NCBI GenBank assembly: GCA_038852285.1
Contig: JAWCKG010000018.1
Span: 1 to 39,389, forward strand
From: Candidatus Bathyarchaeia archaeon
Lineage (GTDB): Archaea; Thermoproteota; Bathyarchaeia; 40CM-2-53-6; DTGE01
Length of the DNA: 39,389 nt
Direction of reading: 5' to 3'
Of this stretch, positions 26,517 to 33,849 are shown piece by piece. Numbering within the stretch: position 1 is the stretch's first letter; each line of letters opens with the position of its first letter. The notes under the pieces were generated by a model. The model ran no database searches and was not told the origin of the DNA. It worked only from the letters and a program-made list of their open reading frames with translations. A program made the position numbers and the translations under genes.

Positions 26517-26970
26517 ATGTATGCCTTTAGGAGGTTTTTTGAGGCAGGGGTTGATGGGCTTTTCAAGCGTAATGAGGTTTCGCTTGAGGAGAAGGTGTTG
26601 ACGATACTCCTCTACTTGGCTGGTTTAAGCTTGAGGGGCATAAACGAGCGCTATGGCCTAATTAAGGCTAGTAAGGAAGCGGTTAGGCTTTGGGTTCATA
26701 AGATTGAATCCTTAGCCTATTATGGCTTACCAAAGCCTAGAAGGCTTATAGCCATAGACGAAACCGAGGCTAAGCTTAACGGCGAATGGCTTTAAGGCTT
26801 TTACAATAATGTCAACGCTAGAAGCCTATTAGCCGTAAATGCGATGGCTCAAATACTGGCCTATGGCTACAACCACTTAAGAGTCCATCAAAGCTTAGGC
26901 ACCACACCGTTAGATGGTAAACTTATCTTGCCAATATCAATCTGCTTTATTGAACGAACCTCTTCATGCC
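26517..26970 (+). pseudogene. IS6-like DDE transposase remnant with internal deletion
   Basis: The first fragment (26517-26795) gives 92 residues containing FLKRNEVSLEEK-like sequence (LFKRNEVSLEEKVLTILLYL), a helix-turn-helix region and RRLIAIDETEAKLNGEW, where the first catalytic Asp of an IS6/IS240-type DDE transposase is expected. It ends at a stop. Further on, AQILAYGYNHLRVHQSLGTT matches the YNxxRxHxSLG tail of such transposases. The middle, with the remaining catalytic Asp and Glu, is missing. It is an internally deleted, inactive copy. Possible degenerate ends are a TTGTTGG-containing stretch near 26472 and its rough inverse near 27105. Confidence 0.7.
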
Positions 26971-27146
26971 GAAGTTTTGAATATGATCGGACGAGGGTTG
27001 TTTGGGCGATGAACCGGACCGAAAGGGATGATAGCCGGCATCCTTTTTACAGAGTGTTGAAAAGCGAAGACCTGGCGGAGAATTCAACGCGAAGGTTAAA
27101 GAAGAGGTGAGTCAACAAGGACTCAATTGTTTAATTGCATACACCC

Positions 27147-27209
27147 GGTCTACAATTTTTAGACCCGAGAATGTTTAAACATATTCGTATAAGCAAAAAT
27201 GCTTATACG
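27147..27209. repeat. Cluster of three palindromes between the IS remnant and the 203-residue gene
   Basis: From left to right there are three elements. GGTCTA/TAGACC (27147-27152 and 27160-27165) is a 6-bp stem. ATGTTTAAACAT (27171-27182) is a perfect 12-bp palindrome. CGTATAAGCA/TGCTTATACG (27186-27195 and 27200-27209) is a perfect 10-bp stem with an AAAA loop. The gene to the right ends at 27311 on the minus strand, with AT-rich runs at 27235-27275 that could terminate it. No coding frame fits this stretch. The whole of 26971-27310 otherwise holds only AT-rich sequence. Confidence 0.6.
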
Positions 27210-27310
27210 CTCTATTTTGATATATCGCATTTACAAAAAATTTTATGACATTATCTGAAAATTTTTTCGTTTCGCTGATTTTCATTTATCCTTTTTCTCT
27301 TCTGATCGAT

Positions 27311-27922
27311 TCACCATGTTGCATGTCTTTTCTCCGTGACGGGAACCCATTCCCATCCGCTTTCCTCAACGAGGGCAATTATGGAGCCCCTTATCTCGTT
27401 GATGTCGAACTTGTACTCATAGACTTTACCCCCCTTTGGGGGCTTGAGTTGCTTTAACCCGTATCCTTTAGCCCATTCTTTCTTGTATAGGATTCTTCCA
27501 CTGAAGAAGCTTCTCTGATAAGTTACGTGAGGCGTGACGCCATCTAGTCCCGCTGTCCATGTGATGTAGCCAAGTTGTTCGTAGCATCGTACTGAACGCC
27601 GTCTCTCATCGAGCAGGAGGCTGGCTCTATACGCGTATTTTAATCCGCTCTTGTTGAAGATGCCCCACCATTCAGAGTCGGCGATCTTCCATTCAGCCAC
27701 TAGATCTGTGTCGCTGGCTTTTATGATTCGATAGGGTTTTAATGGGTCGTTCAGGGATAGAAGTCTATCCTCCAACTCTTGTTTGCTTACGGGTGGAATC
27801 GGTGAGGACTTTTTTCCACCCAAATATTGGAAGAATCCTAAAGTGTAAAACACTATGTAGAGGCTCACTCCGGCGGCAACCAAACCCATTAGGCCAGCGA
27901 TCAATCCGATATCCAAAATCAT
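27311..27922 (-). CDS. Membrane-anchored protein of unknown function (203 aa)
   Basis: One N-terminal membrane span (about residues 5-32, GLIAGLMGLVAAGVSLYIVF) is followed by a soluble domain of about 165 residues rich in aromatic residues and beta-prone segments, for example LVAEWKIADSEWWGIFNKSG and LKYAYRASLLLDERRRSVRC. The domain has no motif I recognise. It overlaps the upstream 142-residue membrane protein gene by 4 nt and is probably translated with it. It is the last gene of a three-gene minus-strand cluster headed by the 770-residue surface protein. Confidence 0.7.
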   Translation of the reverse strand: MILDIGLIAGLMGLVAAGVSLYIVFYTLGFFQYLGGKKSSPIPPVSKQELEDRLLSLNDPLKPYRIIKASDTDLVAEWKIADSEWWGIFNKSGLKYAYRASLLLDERRRSVRCYEQLGYITWTAGLDGVTPHVTYQRSFFSGRILYKKEWAKGYGLKQLKPPKGGKVYEYKFDINEIRGSIIALVEESGWEWVPVTEKRHATW

Positions 27923-28347
27923 CCCCGAGATGTCTTTACCCGGTAAGAGGTTAACAGAGGCATAATATTTAATGCGATGAATACGTAGGAGGCGAGGTTC
28001 ATTATTAGTGAAGTCTTCAGTATTCTCTTCATGCCCTTATTTCTGTAAAAGAGTCTTAGGATGGCTGCTTCAACGAGGATGTTGATCATTAACGGTATGA
28101 TGAATGCTAGGATTAATTTCGAATATAGCGGGTAAGAGACGTCTATGGAGAAGATGAGATATATGGCGCTTAATATCCCTGTTATAAAATTCGCAGTGAA
28201 TGAGGAGAGGAATGCCTTAGTTAACGCTTTCTCCAAAAGGAAGTATATGAATACGGCTTCAATGATGATCACTATTAACTCAAGAAATATTGTGTACCAC
28301 GTAGTTGTTGGAACGATGAGATCTAGGAACACCTTCTCATTGAACAT
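27919..28347 (-). CDS. Four-span membrane protein of unknown function (142 aa)
   Basis: This protein has four hydrophobic segments (about residues 16-38, 45-65, 72-93 and 111-132) with short loops, and the basic RNKGMKRILK loop is predicted to be cytoplasmic. No family motif is recognisable. It lies 44 nt downstream of the 770-residue gene and overlaps the 203-residue gene by 4 nt. The cluster context suggests a role with the large surface protein. Confidence 0.7.
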   Translation of the reverse strand: MFNEKVFLDLIVPTTTWYTIFLELIVIIIEAVFIYFLLEKALTKAFLSSFTANFITGILSAIYLIFSIDVSYPLYSKLILAFIIPLMINILVEAAILRLFYRNKGMKRILKTSLIMNLASYVFIALNIMPLLTSYRVKTSRG

Positions 28348-28391
28348 GAGTCCTCTCCCGTAAAAAGGCTTGTATTATATATTGTGACATC

Positions 28392-30704
28392 TTATTTGAC
28401 TCCTTGTTTATCTCCGCAATAGGGGCAGAAAGTTGAGTTTGCTGGAATTCTTTTCCCACATTCCTCACAGAAAGTAGCCCCTTCAGATGTTTTTTCCCGA
28501 CTCTGATACATTGCTTGTCGAGGTTGAGTTAATACGGCTTTCGGTTTCTGCTTCAAATGGGATCTTTTAACTAAAAAGGATACGACTATGATGAGGAGGA
28601 CGGCGATTATTAACGCGCCCAATTTTATGCTGAAAGTTTTTGGTTCGGGTTCCTTGAAGGATCCGGGATTTACTGTTTTTCCATTGGGCAGCGAAAGCGG
28701 CGGCGACTTGTCACTTGCCCCAATAGTGACCTTTGCAGTGCCTCCTTCAAGGATCTCCTGCTCCCCATATTTGAGGATTTGATTCCCCACAGCCTCTCCA
28801 CCGATGAGTAGTTTGAATGTTCCAGCTGATCTTCCAATTATCTCTATGGTATAGGTTCCTTTAGGGAGCTCAAAGTACCATGACGTGATCTCTTCGTTTT
28901 CGACGCCTTGATAAATGTAGGCGGGGAATTCCTGCATAAGGATACCGTCAGGCAACATACCCGCCCTCTTCCCTTCAGAATCTGTGATCAGGATGTCTAC
29001 TGGGCAGTCAACCAACACCGCGTTGGAGGCTTCCTCCCGAGGAGGAGTGGAACGTTTCCCGACGACTTCGTAGTTCACGTATATAGCGCCCCCAGTTAGT
29101 GGGTATCCGCTGAATAGGTTGTTGGAATCGTACATGCTTTGGTAAAGTTCGCTCACTCTGGAGAGTCCATAAGGTCTCTCGAACTGTTCAACGTAGTAAA
29201 CCTCGGGCTTCTGGGTGGGCCATGGGTCGAATACCTTAGCAAATTGCCCTGCGTATTCTGGAGGCCATCTCCAGTCGGTGCTGATGGGGTAGAGGACTAC
29301 GGCGTGATGGGACCCGATTATCAACGGAGAAGGGAATCCACGGCTGATGGGCCCATAGTCCAATCCCTTCATCAGTCTCCGCACTTCAGGGTCTTTGTGG
29401 AATCTTATGTGATCCATGAACTTTAAGGTTTGAGCTTGACAGCCTCCGCACGTGTAGGGTCCGAGGAGCTCTTTAATCTTCGGGTCGCGCGTTGTAAGGT
29501 GGAGAAGGTTTGTGTAGCTTCCGTAACTCGATTCTGGAATTAACCCCCATTCAACGATCTTCGGAGGTTTATACAACTCATCTTTTCTTATGATCGCCCT
29601 ACGCAGGGGGCCTTCAGGTACGCCGAGGTCTGGGTCTTGGTATAGCTCAGTTATTTTTCTTACTTGATCTCGCATATCTTTCACCAGCGTGGCTTTCTCT
29701 ACGTAAAAACTCCAAGGCTCACTCTCAGCGGTGATCTTCTCTTTCTCTGCATCGAGACTGCATTTCGCCCGTATTACATATTCCCCAATTTCCCATCCTG
29801 CGAAAGGCATTACCGAGTAGTGGCCCGACTCATCCGTATGCCAATCGAACATGTTATATGGCTGCGTATACTTCCGGTTGGGGACTTGAAGTACTTCGAT
29901 TATGACTTTTCTGTCTTTTGGGGGGGTTAGCTTGTTGTTGTAGCGGACCTGGCCTGAAACCGTCACCGCCTCTCCCTGTTCATATATTCTCCGGTCAGTC
30001 TGAATGGTGATCGTAAGCTGCTCCTTCGGAACAGGCTCTGTCGAATATACTGAAACCTTTATCTTATCGGAGGCGGAGGCGTACCCTTCTTTCGACGCTG
30101 AAACGATTATCTCCCAATTTCCCACATGTTCTTGAGTCCACTGCCAACGCAAGGAAACCTCCCCATTTATGTCGGTTACAGCTGACTCGTCACCAAATAT
30201 TCTCCCGTTGAACACGTAGGTTATCCCCACCTGCGCCCCTTCAACAGAATTAGCGTACTCATCTGTTACCCATATTTCGCCGTTGAGATGGTCGCCTACG
30301 ATGTACTCCGATTTGTCGGTTATCAAGTGAACGATTAATTCCTCTGGAACCGCCACTGTTGAAGCGGGGGGAGGTGCTGTCTCCGTCAGTTCTCCGGGAA
30401 CCCACGTTTCATACCATTTTGTCTCAGTCCAGCAGTAAGTGGAGGTGATTGTTGTGCAAACGTGGAAGGTGCCGTAATAGCCGCGTGACTCCTCTTTATG
30501 GACTACGGTTGTACTACACGTGTAGACTTCCTTCTGGGTTGTGTGGATGACTTTGGTGTAGGTAAGCGTGTAGCGGAGACGAACAGGCTCGATAATCATG
30601 GAAGCCATCGCGTAAAATATGAGCGCAAAGGTGAGGGCGGTCATAACTTTGCGAACCAGTCTTCTTCGGCTTAATTTCAATCTAGAAGTTTTCTCCTCGC
30701 ACAT
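28392..30704 (-). CDS. Large two-anchor surface protein: Ig-like repeats, Cys-His-Asp domain, zinc ribbon
   Basis: This is a 770-residue protein. An N-terminal span (about 18-37) is followed by a Thr-rich region (45-100). Two Ig-like/macroglobulin-type beta domains come next (about 121-220 and 230-336), with YIVGDHLNGEIWVTDEYANS and YEQGEAVTVSGQVRYNNK. A middle domain has YTCGGCQAQTLKFMDHI (Cys 419/422), GSHHAVVLYP (His 466/467) and VFDPWPTQKPEVYYV (Asp 493). The order Cys-His-Asp with these flanks resembles papain-like or transglutaminase-like enzymes. A second span lies near 690-710, and the tail ends with the zinc ribbon CEECG...CPYCG (746-764). Both ends would be cytoplasmic with the rest outside. 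The domain calls beyond the Ig-like repeats and zinc ribbon are my inference. Confidence 0.75.
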   Translation of the reverse strand: MCEEKTSRLKLSRRRLVRKVMTALTFALIFYAMASMIIEPVRLRYTLTYTKVIHTTQKEVYTCSTTVVHKEESRGYYGTFHVCTTITSTYCWTETKWYETWVPGELTETAPPPASTVAVPEELIVHLITDKSEYIVGDHLNGEIWVTDEYANSVEGAQVGITYVFNGRIFGDESAVTDINGEVSLRWQWTQEHVGNWEIIVSASKEGYASASDKIKVSVYSTEPVPKEQLTITIQTDRRIYEQGEAVTVSGQVRYNNKLTPPKDRKVIIEVLQVPNRKYTQPYNMFDWHTDESGHYSVMPFAGWEIGEYVIRAKCSLDAEKEKITAESEPWSFYVEKATLVKDMRDQVRKITELYQDPDLGVPEGPLRRAIIRKDELYKPPKIVEWGLIPESSYGSYTNLLHLTTRDPKIKELLGPYTCGGCQAQTLKFMDHIRFHKDPEVRRLMKGLDYGPISRGFPSPLIIGSHHAVVLYPISTDWRWPPEYAGQFAKVFDPWPTQKPEVYYVEQFERPYGLSRVSELYQSMYDSNNLFSGYPLTGGAIYVNYEVVGKRSTPPREEASNAVLVDCPVDILITDSEGKRAGMLPDGILMQEFPAYIYQGVENEEITSWYFELPKGTYTIEIIGRSAGTFKLLIGGEAVGNQILKYGEQEILEGGTAKVTIGASDKSPPLSLPNGKTVNPGSFKEPEPKTFSIKLGALIIAVLLIIVVSFLVKRSHLKQKPKAVLTQPRQAMYQSREKTSEGATFCEECGKRIPANSTFCPYCGDKQGVK

Positions 30705-30800
30705 ATTTCTTTCCTCTCTTCAATTACATAAGTTACCCTCATAATCGAACCCTATACAAGGACCCCATCGGTTACCAACAACGTGCATACGAGAAGCTAC

Positions 30801-31007
30801 CTACGATGTAGTGTGACTTGCCAACTGCCAAAATCCATCCAGGATGTACGTTGAGGTGAAGATCGTTCCAAAGGGTTCTTGACCGATTGAGGCTATTTCT
30901 TTGGAGACGATTACCTTTGTCACCGAATCAATATACCTTGTCCTAGTAATGACGTGATTTGGATCGTAAGGAAACAAATTAAAGCTCGTATATGTCCACT
31001 CTTCCAA
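30801..31007 (-). CDS. Small reading frame resembling the N-terminal region of the 770-residue protein
   Basis: This 68-residue frame starts at a TTG and is preceded by a good TATA box (AAAACTATATAAGCC on the minus strand, 31046-31060) about 40 nt upstream. Its sequence (TRYIDSVTKVIVSKEIASIG, then GTIFTSTYILDGFW) loosely parallels the Thr-rich stretch of the neighbouring large protein (STTVVHKEESRG, then GTFHVCTTITSTY and W). It could be a truncated paralogue, a decayed N-terminus or a short real gene. No signal peptide is present. The gap to the large gene (30705-30800) holds no other frame. Confidence 0.3.
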   Translation of the reverse strand: MEEWTYTSFNLFPYDPNHVITRTRYIDSVTKVIVSKEIASIGQEPFGTIFTSTYILDGFWQLASHTTS

Positions 31008-31079
31008 TAATTCGTTTCGGATAACAACATTGTTTTATACTCTACGGCTTATATAGTTTTTTCTATTTATCGTTTCTAG

Positions 31080-31440
31080 TTTACGGATTGGAGGGATACC
31101 GATGAGGGACTTAGGACTATAAGCTTCTGCTGAGTCTAGACCCTCCCGGCGGCTATGATGCTAAGTTTCGTGCTTTGCACAGTGGGAACAACAAACTAAA
31201 CTGCCAAAAATTCTTAGAGACTAGGCATCAATACTACATTCCCAATCTTATCCCGTCACTCCCAGCGACGTTTCAGAGTTTACCGCGTTGAATTCGGATC
31301 TTAGAAGAAGCAAGTGGCTATCACCCTGTGAAGCGTCGCGGGTAGCTTTATGACGGCCATTTTCACAACGCGGTCAAGCCCCAACCCTGCATTGAAAGAT
31401 ACTGACAAGATAAGCCCTCCACCATAGAAGCTTTTAAATT
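31080..31440. other. Gene-poor spacer
   Basis: No reading frame with a plausible start and known motif is present. A plus-strand open stretch around 31145-31290 (containing YDAKFRALHSGNNKLNCQKF) has no start codon or recognisable relative and may be an old gene fragment. I see no tRNA, repeat array or terminator here. Confidence 0.3.
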
Positions 31441-31563
31441 AGATGTACAAACCATGCCAGACACAAAATCATTTTTTGCCAGTATCCATTGAAAAGCCCA
31501 TAAGCTTAAACCTAAGGCACCTCCCCATAGTTCTTCCCTTAAGGCTAAGTTTGATGGAAGCGG

Positions 31564-32481
31564 TTGGGAAGAGGCTCTTTGAAGAATACGCGTCTCATAG
31601 GTTTCTTCGCGATCGTTGGGGCGGCCCTGATATGGGGTTCTAATGGCGTCATCATTAACGTTGTTCCATTCCCTTCTTACGTAATCGCCTTTTTCCGCGT
31701 TTTCATAGCGGCCTTAGCCATCGCGCTTGGAATTCTCATCGCTGGAAAGTGGAGACTCCTTAGACCCTCCTATCCTTTAAAGGGGCTATTCATCCTCGGC
31801 CTCATATTATGCCTTGGATGGGGACTTCTTTTCGAAGCGATGAAACGCCTTCCCATAGCGGAGGCCGTCCTCTTAAACTACACAGCACCCATCTTCGTCG
31901 CCCTTCTATCCCCTGGACTATTGAAAGAGAAGACTTCTAAGCGAACAGCAGTCGCCCTTGGCCTATCTTTCACCGGCATCATCCTCATTCTCCTCTCCCC
32001 TGTAAAACTCCAACTCAATAGCAGCCATCTATTGGGAATCGTCATCGGTATCTCCGCAGGCCTCTCCTACGCCCTCTTTATCGTATACTCTAAGAAAACG
32101 GTCGCGCACATTAACCACTACACGTTGGCCCTATACGCGAACATCTTCGCCTCCCTCATCCTAGCACCTGGGTTAATCACCTTCACTTATGCCAGCTTCC
32201 CTCAAACTCAGATATGGCTCCTATTACTCACTTTAGGGGTTGTGAACACGGCTTTCGCCCTCACCCTATACTATAGTGGACTTAGGAAGGTTAGGGCTCA
32301 GGAAGCCGCGGTCCTCACGTATCTGGAACCGGTAAGCGCGGCCTTCTACGGATATCTTTTCTTGGGCCAACTCCTTACCACGCTAGCCATTATCGGAGGA
32401 GCCTTAGTCATCATAGGAGGTTATCTTGCCACACTCCAACAGGATGTTGAAAACAACACTAACGAGAAGCCTCACCATTAA
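31564..32481 (+). CDS. EamA/DMT-superfamily transporter
   Basis: This 305-residue protein has ten hydrophobic segments arranged as two repeats of five, the EamA (drug/metabolite transporter) architecture. Typical segments are GAALIWGSNGVIINVVPFPS in the first repeat and AALTYLEPV-like AVLTYLEPVSAAFYGYLFLG in the second. Such proteins export amino acids, nucleotides or other metabolites. The start is a TTG at 31564 in a purine-rich context, and a second TTG at 31579 is also possible. It is preceded by a long gene-poor spacer and followed by the YjbQ gene. The substrate is unknown. Confidence 0.9.
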   Translation: MGRGSLKNTRLIGFFAIVGAALIWGSNGVIINVVPFPSYVIAFFRVFIAALAIALGILIAGKWRLLRPSYPLKGLFILGLILCLGWGLLFEAMKRLPIAEAVLLNYTAPIFVALLSPGLLKEKTSKRTAVALGLSFTGIILILLSPVKLQLNSSHLLGIVIGISAGLSYALFIVYSKKTVAHINHYTLALYANIFASLILAPGLITFTYASFPQTQIWLLLLTLGVVNTAFALTLYYSGLRKVRAQEAAVLTYLEPVSAAFYGYLFLGQLLTTLAIIGGALVIIGGYLATLQQDVENNTNEKPHH

Positions 32482-32625
32482 ACTAACCCAAAACTTACTC
32501 ACACATATACGATAACCTTTAGGTTGACAAGGGTGTGGAATAATGGAGGTTCAAGCCTTAAGGATAGGGGATTTAACGAAACCGTCTAATAAGAGTGGGA
32601 GCTAAAATGTGAGCGTGGTTCGTAG

Positions 32626-33021
32626 ATGTTTAGGCTAGATGTGAAAACGAAACGTAAGGTTGAGTTCATCGACATCACCGACAGTGTGCGACAGGTTGTT
32701 TCAAGGGAGGGGGTGGAAGAAGGGGTTTGCTACCTGTTTGTCCCTCATACCACGGCTGGAATAACGATAAATGAGAATGCTGACCCCTCAGTTGTACAGG
32801 ACATCACGACGGCCCTAAGCAAGTTGGTAGATTTCATGCCCTTTCAACACCTTGAAGGAAACTCGCCAGCTCATGTGAAATCTAGCTTGATGGGATGCTC
32901 GTTAAGCATTCCTGTCGAGAACGGGAAACTTGCGTTAGGGACTTGGCAAGGGATATATTTCTGCGAGTTCGACGGGCCTAGAAGTCGAAAACTATACGTG
33001 AATATTATGAAGTTGAAATGA
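32626..33021 (+). CDS. YjbQ/UPF0047 family protein
   Basis: This 131-residue protein has the family signatures PHTTAGITINENADP (about residues 44-58), HLEGNSPAHVKSSLMG and GTWQGIYFCEFDGPR. Conserved histidines in these segments are thought to bind a metal. Some members show weak thiamine-phosphate synthase activity, but the physiological role is unsettled. The ATG is 145 nt after the EamA gene. The CBS-domain gene follows 96 nt downstream on the same strand. Confidence 0.9.
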   Translation: MFRLDVKTKRKVEFIDITDSVRQVVSREGVEEGVCYLFVPHTTAGITINENADPSVVQDITTALSKLVDFMPFQHLEGNSPAHVKSSLMGCSLSIPVENGKLALGTWQGIYFCEFDGPRSRKLYVNIMKLK

Positions 33022-33117
33022 AAATGAGCATAACCCCTCCGAGATTAACAATCTCAGAGGATACGATTAACCTTTAAATCATCAGTATACCGATTCAATG
33101 TTGATAGGGAAGGAAAA

Positions 33118-33525
33118 TTGTCAAGCGAGGATATGGTATATAGAATTATGAGTAAACCGGTTTTAAAGGCTGAAGCTTCGGACAAGGTGGTACATGTTCT
33201 TGAGTTGATGGCTGAGAAGGGTGTAGGTAGCGTTGTAATCGTTAAGGATGGTAGTCCTGTCGGCATATTGACTGAAAGGGACATCGTGAAAAAGATCGTT
33301 AAGGATAGAAGTACGTTGGATAGAAAGGTGGAGGCGGTTATGAGTAGACCGCTCATCACGGTTACCCCGGAAACAGGGGTCTTCGAAGCCCTAAACCTGA
33401 TGAGGAAAAATAAGATCAGGAGGCTGCCGGTTGTCAGTGACGGAAAGCTTGAAGGCATAGTAACGGACAAGGATCTCTTATACTGGGTGCTGAGAATGGC
33501 CTATACGCCTTACCCTGCCCCGTAA
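33118..33525 (+). CDS. Stand-alone CBS-domain pair protein
   Basis: The 135 residues are almost entirely two CBS domains (about 8-62 and 72-128), with GVGSVVIVKDGSPVGILTER and IRRLPVVSDGKLEGIVTDKD. Such proteins bind adenine nucleotides or S-adenosylmethionine and may regulate a partner. The TTG start at 33118 is preceded by GGGAAGGA. It is probably co-transcribed with the YjbQ gene. The partner cannot be told from the sequence. Confidence 0.88.
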   Translation: MSSEDMVYRIMSKPVLKAEASDKVVHVLELMAEKGVGSVVIVKDGSPVGILTERDIVKKIVKDRSTLDRKVEAVMSRPLITVTPETGVFEALNLMRKNKIRRLPVVSDGKLEGIVTDKDLLYWVLRMAYTPYPAP

Positions 33526-33666
33526 AACCAAGCTTTCAAGGTCCAATTACCTACACTATACCGCTGACTTGATAGCCGAAATGTCGCCCATACGTTTATT
33601 CATTTAAACCTCCACTCAAGTGGTTGCTATGTACACGATATGTTGGTAGCCCGGGGGAGATTCGAA

Positions 33667-33679
33667 TTCGGGTTTATGT
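33667..33679 (-). other. tRNA-Gln intron 4 (13 nt, T-arm, between positions 53 and 54)
   Basis: The outer helix is CGA/TCG, the central helix CGGG/CCCG, the 5' bulge AGA and the 3' bulge AAT. There is no inner helix: the 5' bulge runs straight into a short CATAAA loop, a relaxed bulge-helix-loop form. Cutting AG^A and AA^T joins GGGAG to TTCGAAT and restores a perfect T-arm. At 13 nt it is close to the lower limit for such introns. Confidence 0.85.
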
Positions 33680-33694
33680 CTCCCGTCGGCGGGT

Positions 33695-33717
33695 TTCTTC
33701 TCTTTACGCATGGCGAT
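33695..33717 (-). other. tRNA-Gln intron 3 (23 nt, canonical position 37/38)
   Basis: The outer helix is the anticodon stem GCGGG/CCCGC. The central helix CTTT/GAAG has one U-G pair, the 5' bulge is GGA and the 3' bulge AAA. Inside is a small CGC-CAT-GCG hairpin. Cutting GG^A and AA^A gives the 7-nt loop CTTTGGA. The site directly 3' of G37 is the classical archaeal intron position. Confidence 0.88.
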
Positions 33718-33730
33718 CCAAAGCCCGCAA

Positions 33731-33756
33731 TTCAAGAAGCCCTTTTTTCGGGCTTT
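33731..33756 (-). other. tRNA-Gln intron 2 (26 nt, D-stem 3' strand, between positions 24 and 25)
   Basis: The central helix is CAAG/CTTG, the 5' bulge is CAA and the 3' bulge AAT. The inner helix AAGCCC/GGGCTT (6 bp) has a GAAAAAA loop. Cutting CA^A and AA^T joins AAGCA to TTGCGGG. The inner stem repeats the AGCCC of the acceptor and could compete with it before splicing. Confidence 0.88.
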
Positions 33757-33771
33757 TGCTTGTCCACTACA

Positions 33772-33792
33772 TTCGGCGGAGGCCTCGCTCCT
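33772..33792 (-). other. tRNA-Gln intron 1 (21 nt, D-stem, between positions 10 and 11)
   Basis: The central 4-bp helix is CGGT/GCCG, the 5' bulge is GGA and the 3' bulge AAT. The inner helix GGAG/CTCC has a CGAGGC loop. Cutting GG^A and AA^T removes 21 nt and joins GGTGG to TGTAG, restoring the D-stem. The outer helix is weak, so this is a bulge-helix-bulge with a reduced exon helix. Confidence 0.88.
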
Positions 33793-33849
33793 CCACCGGG
33801 CTTTAACATCCCCGGGCTGTTCGGAATAGACGTTATTCGGATTTAATAA

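Larger units (their letters stand above)
33644..33802 (-). tRNA. tRNA-Gln(UUG) interrupted by four introns
   Basis: On the minus strand the acceptor AGCCCGG (33802-33796) pairs perfectly with CCGGGCT, followed by discriminator A (33647) and an encoded CCA (33646-33644). The precursor of 156 nt before CCA is far too long for a tRNA. Removing 33772-33792, 33731-33756, 33695-33717 and 33667-33679 leaves exactly 73 nt. The mature form has D-arm GTGT-AGTGGACAA-GCAT, anticodon arm GCGGG-CTTTGGA-CCCGC with anticodon TTG (33721-33719), a CGAC variable loop and T-arm GGGAG-TTCGAAT-CTCCC. All stems pair. A TATA-like AAGATTTATTAAATCC lies about 36-51 nt upstream on the minus strand. The identity follows from the anticodon and from AGCCCGG, which is common in archaeal tRNA-Gln. 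Confidence 0.93.

Noticed and set aside
33640-33846. A 68-residue plus-strand open frame across the tRNA-Gln locus
   Set aside because: It lies entirely over the antisense of a tRNA precursor that folds perfectly, and its peptide has no recognisable motif.
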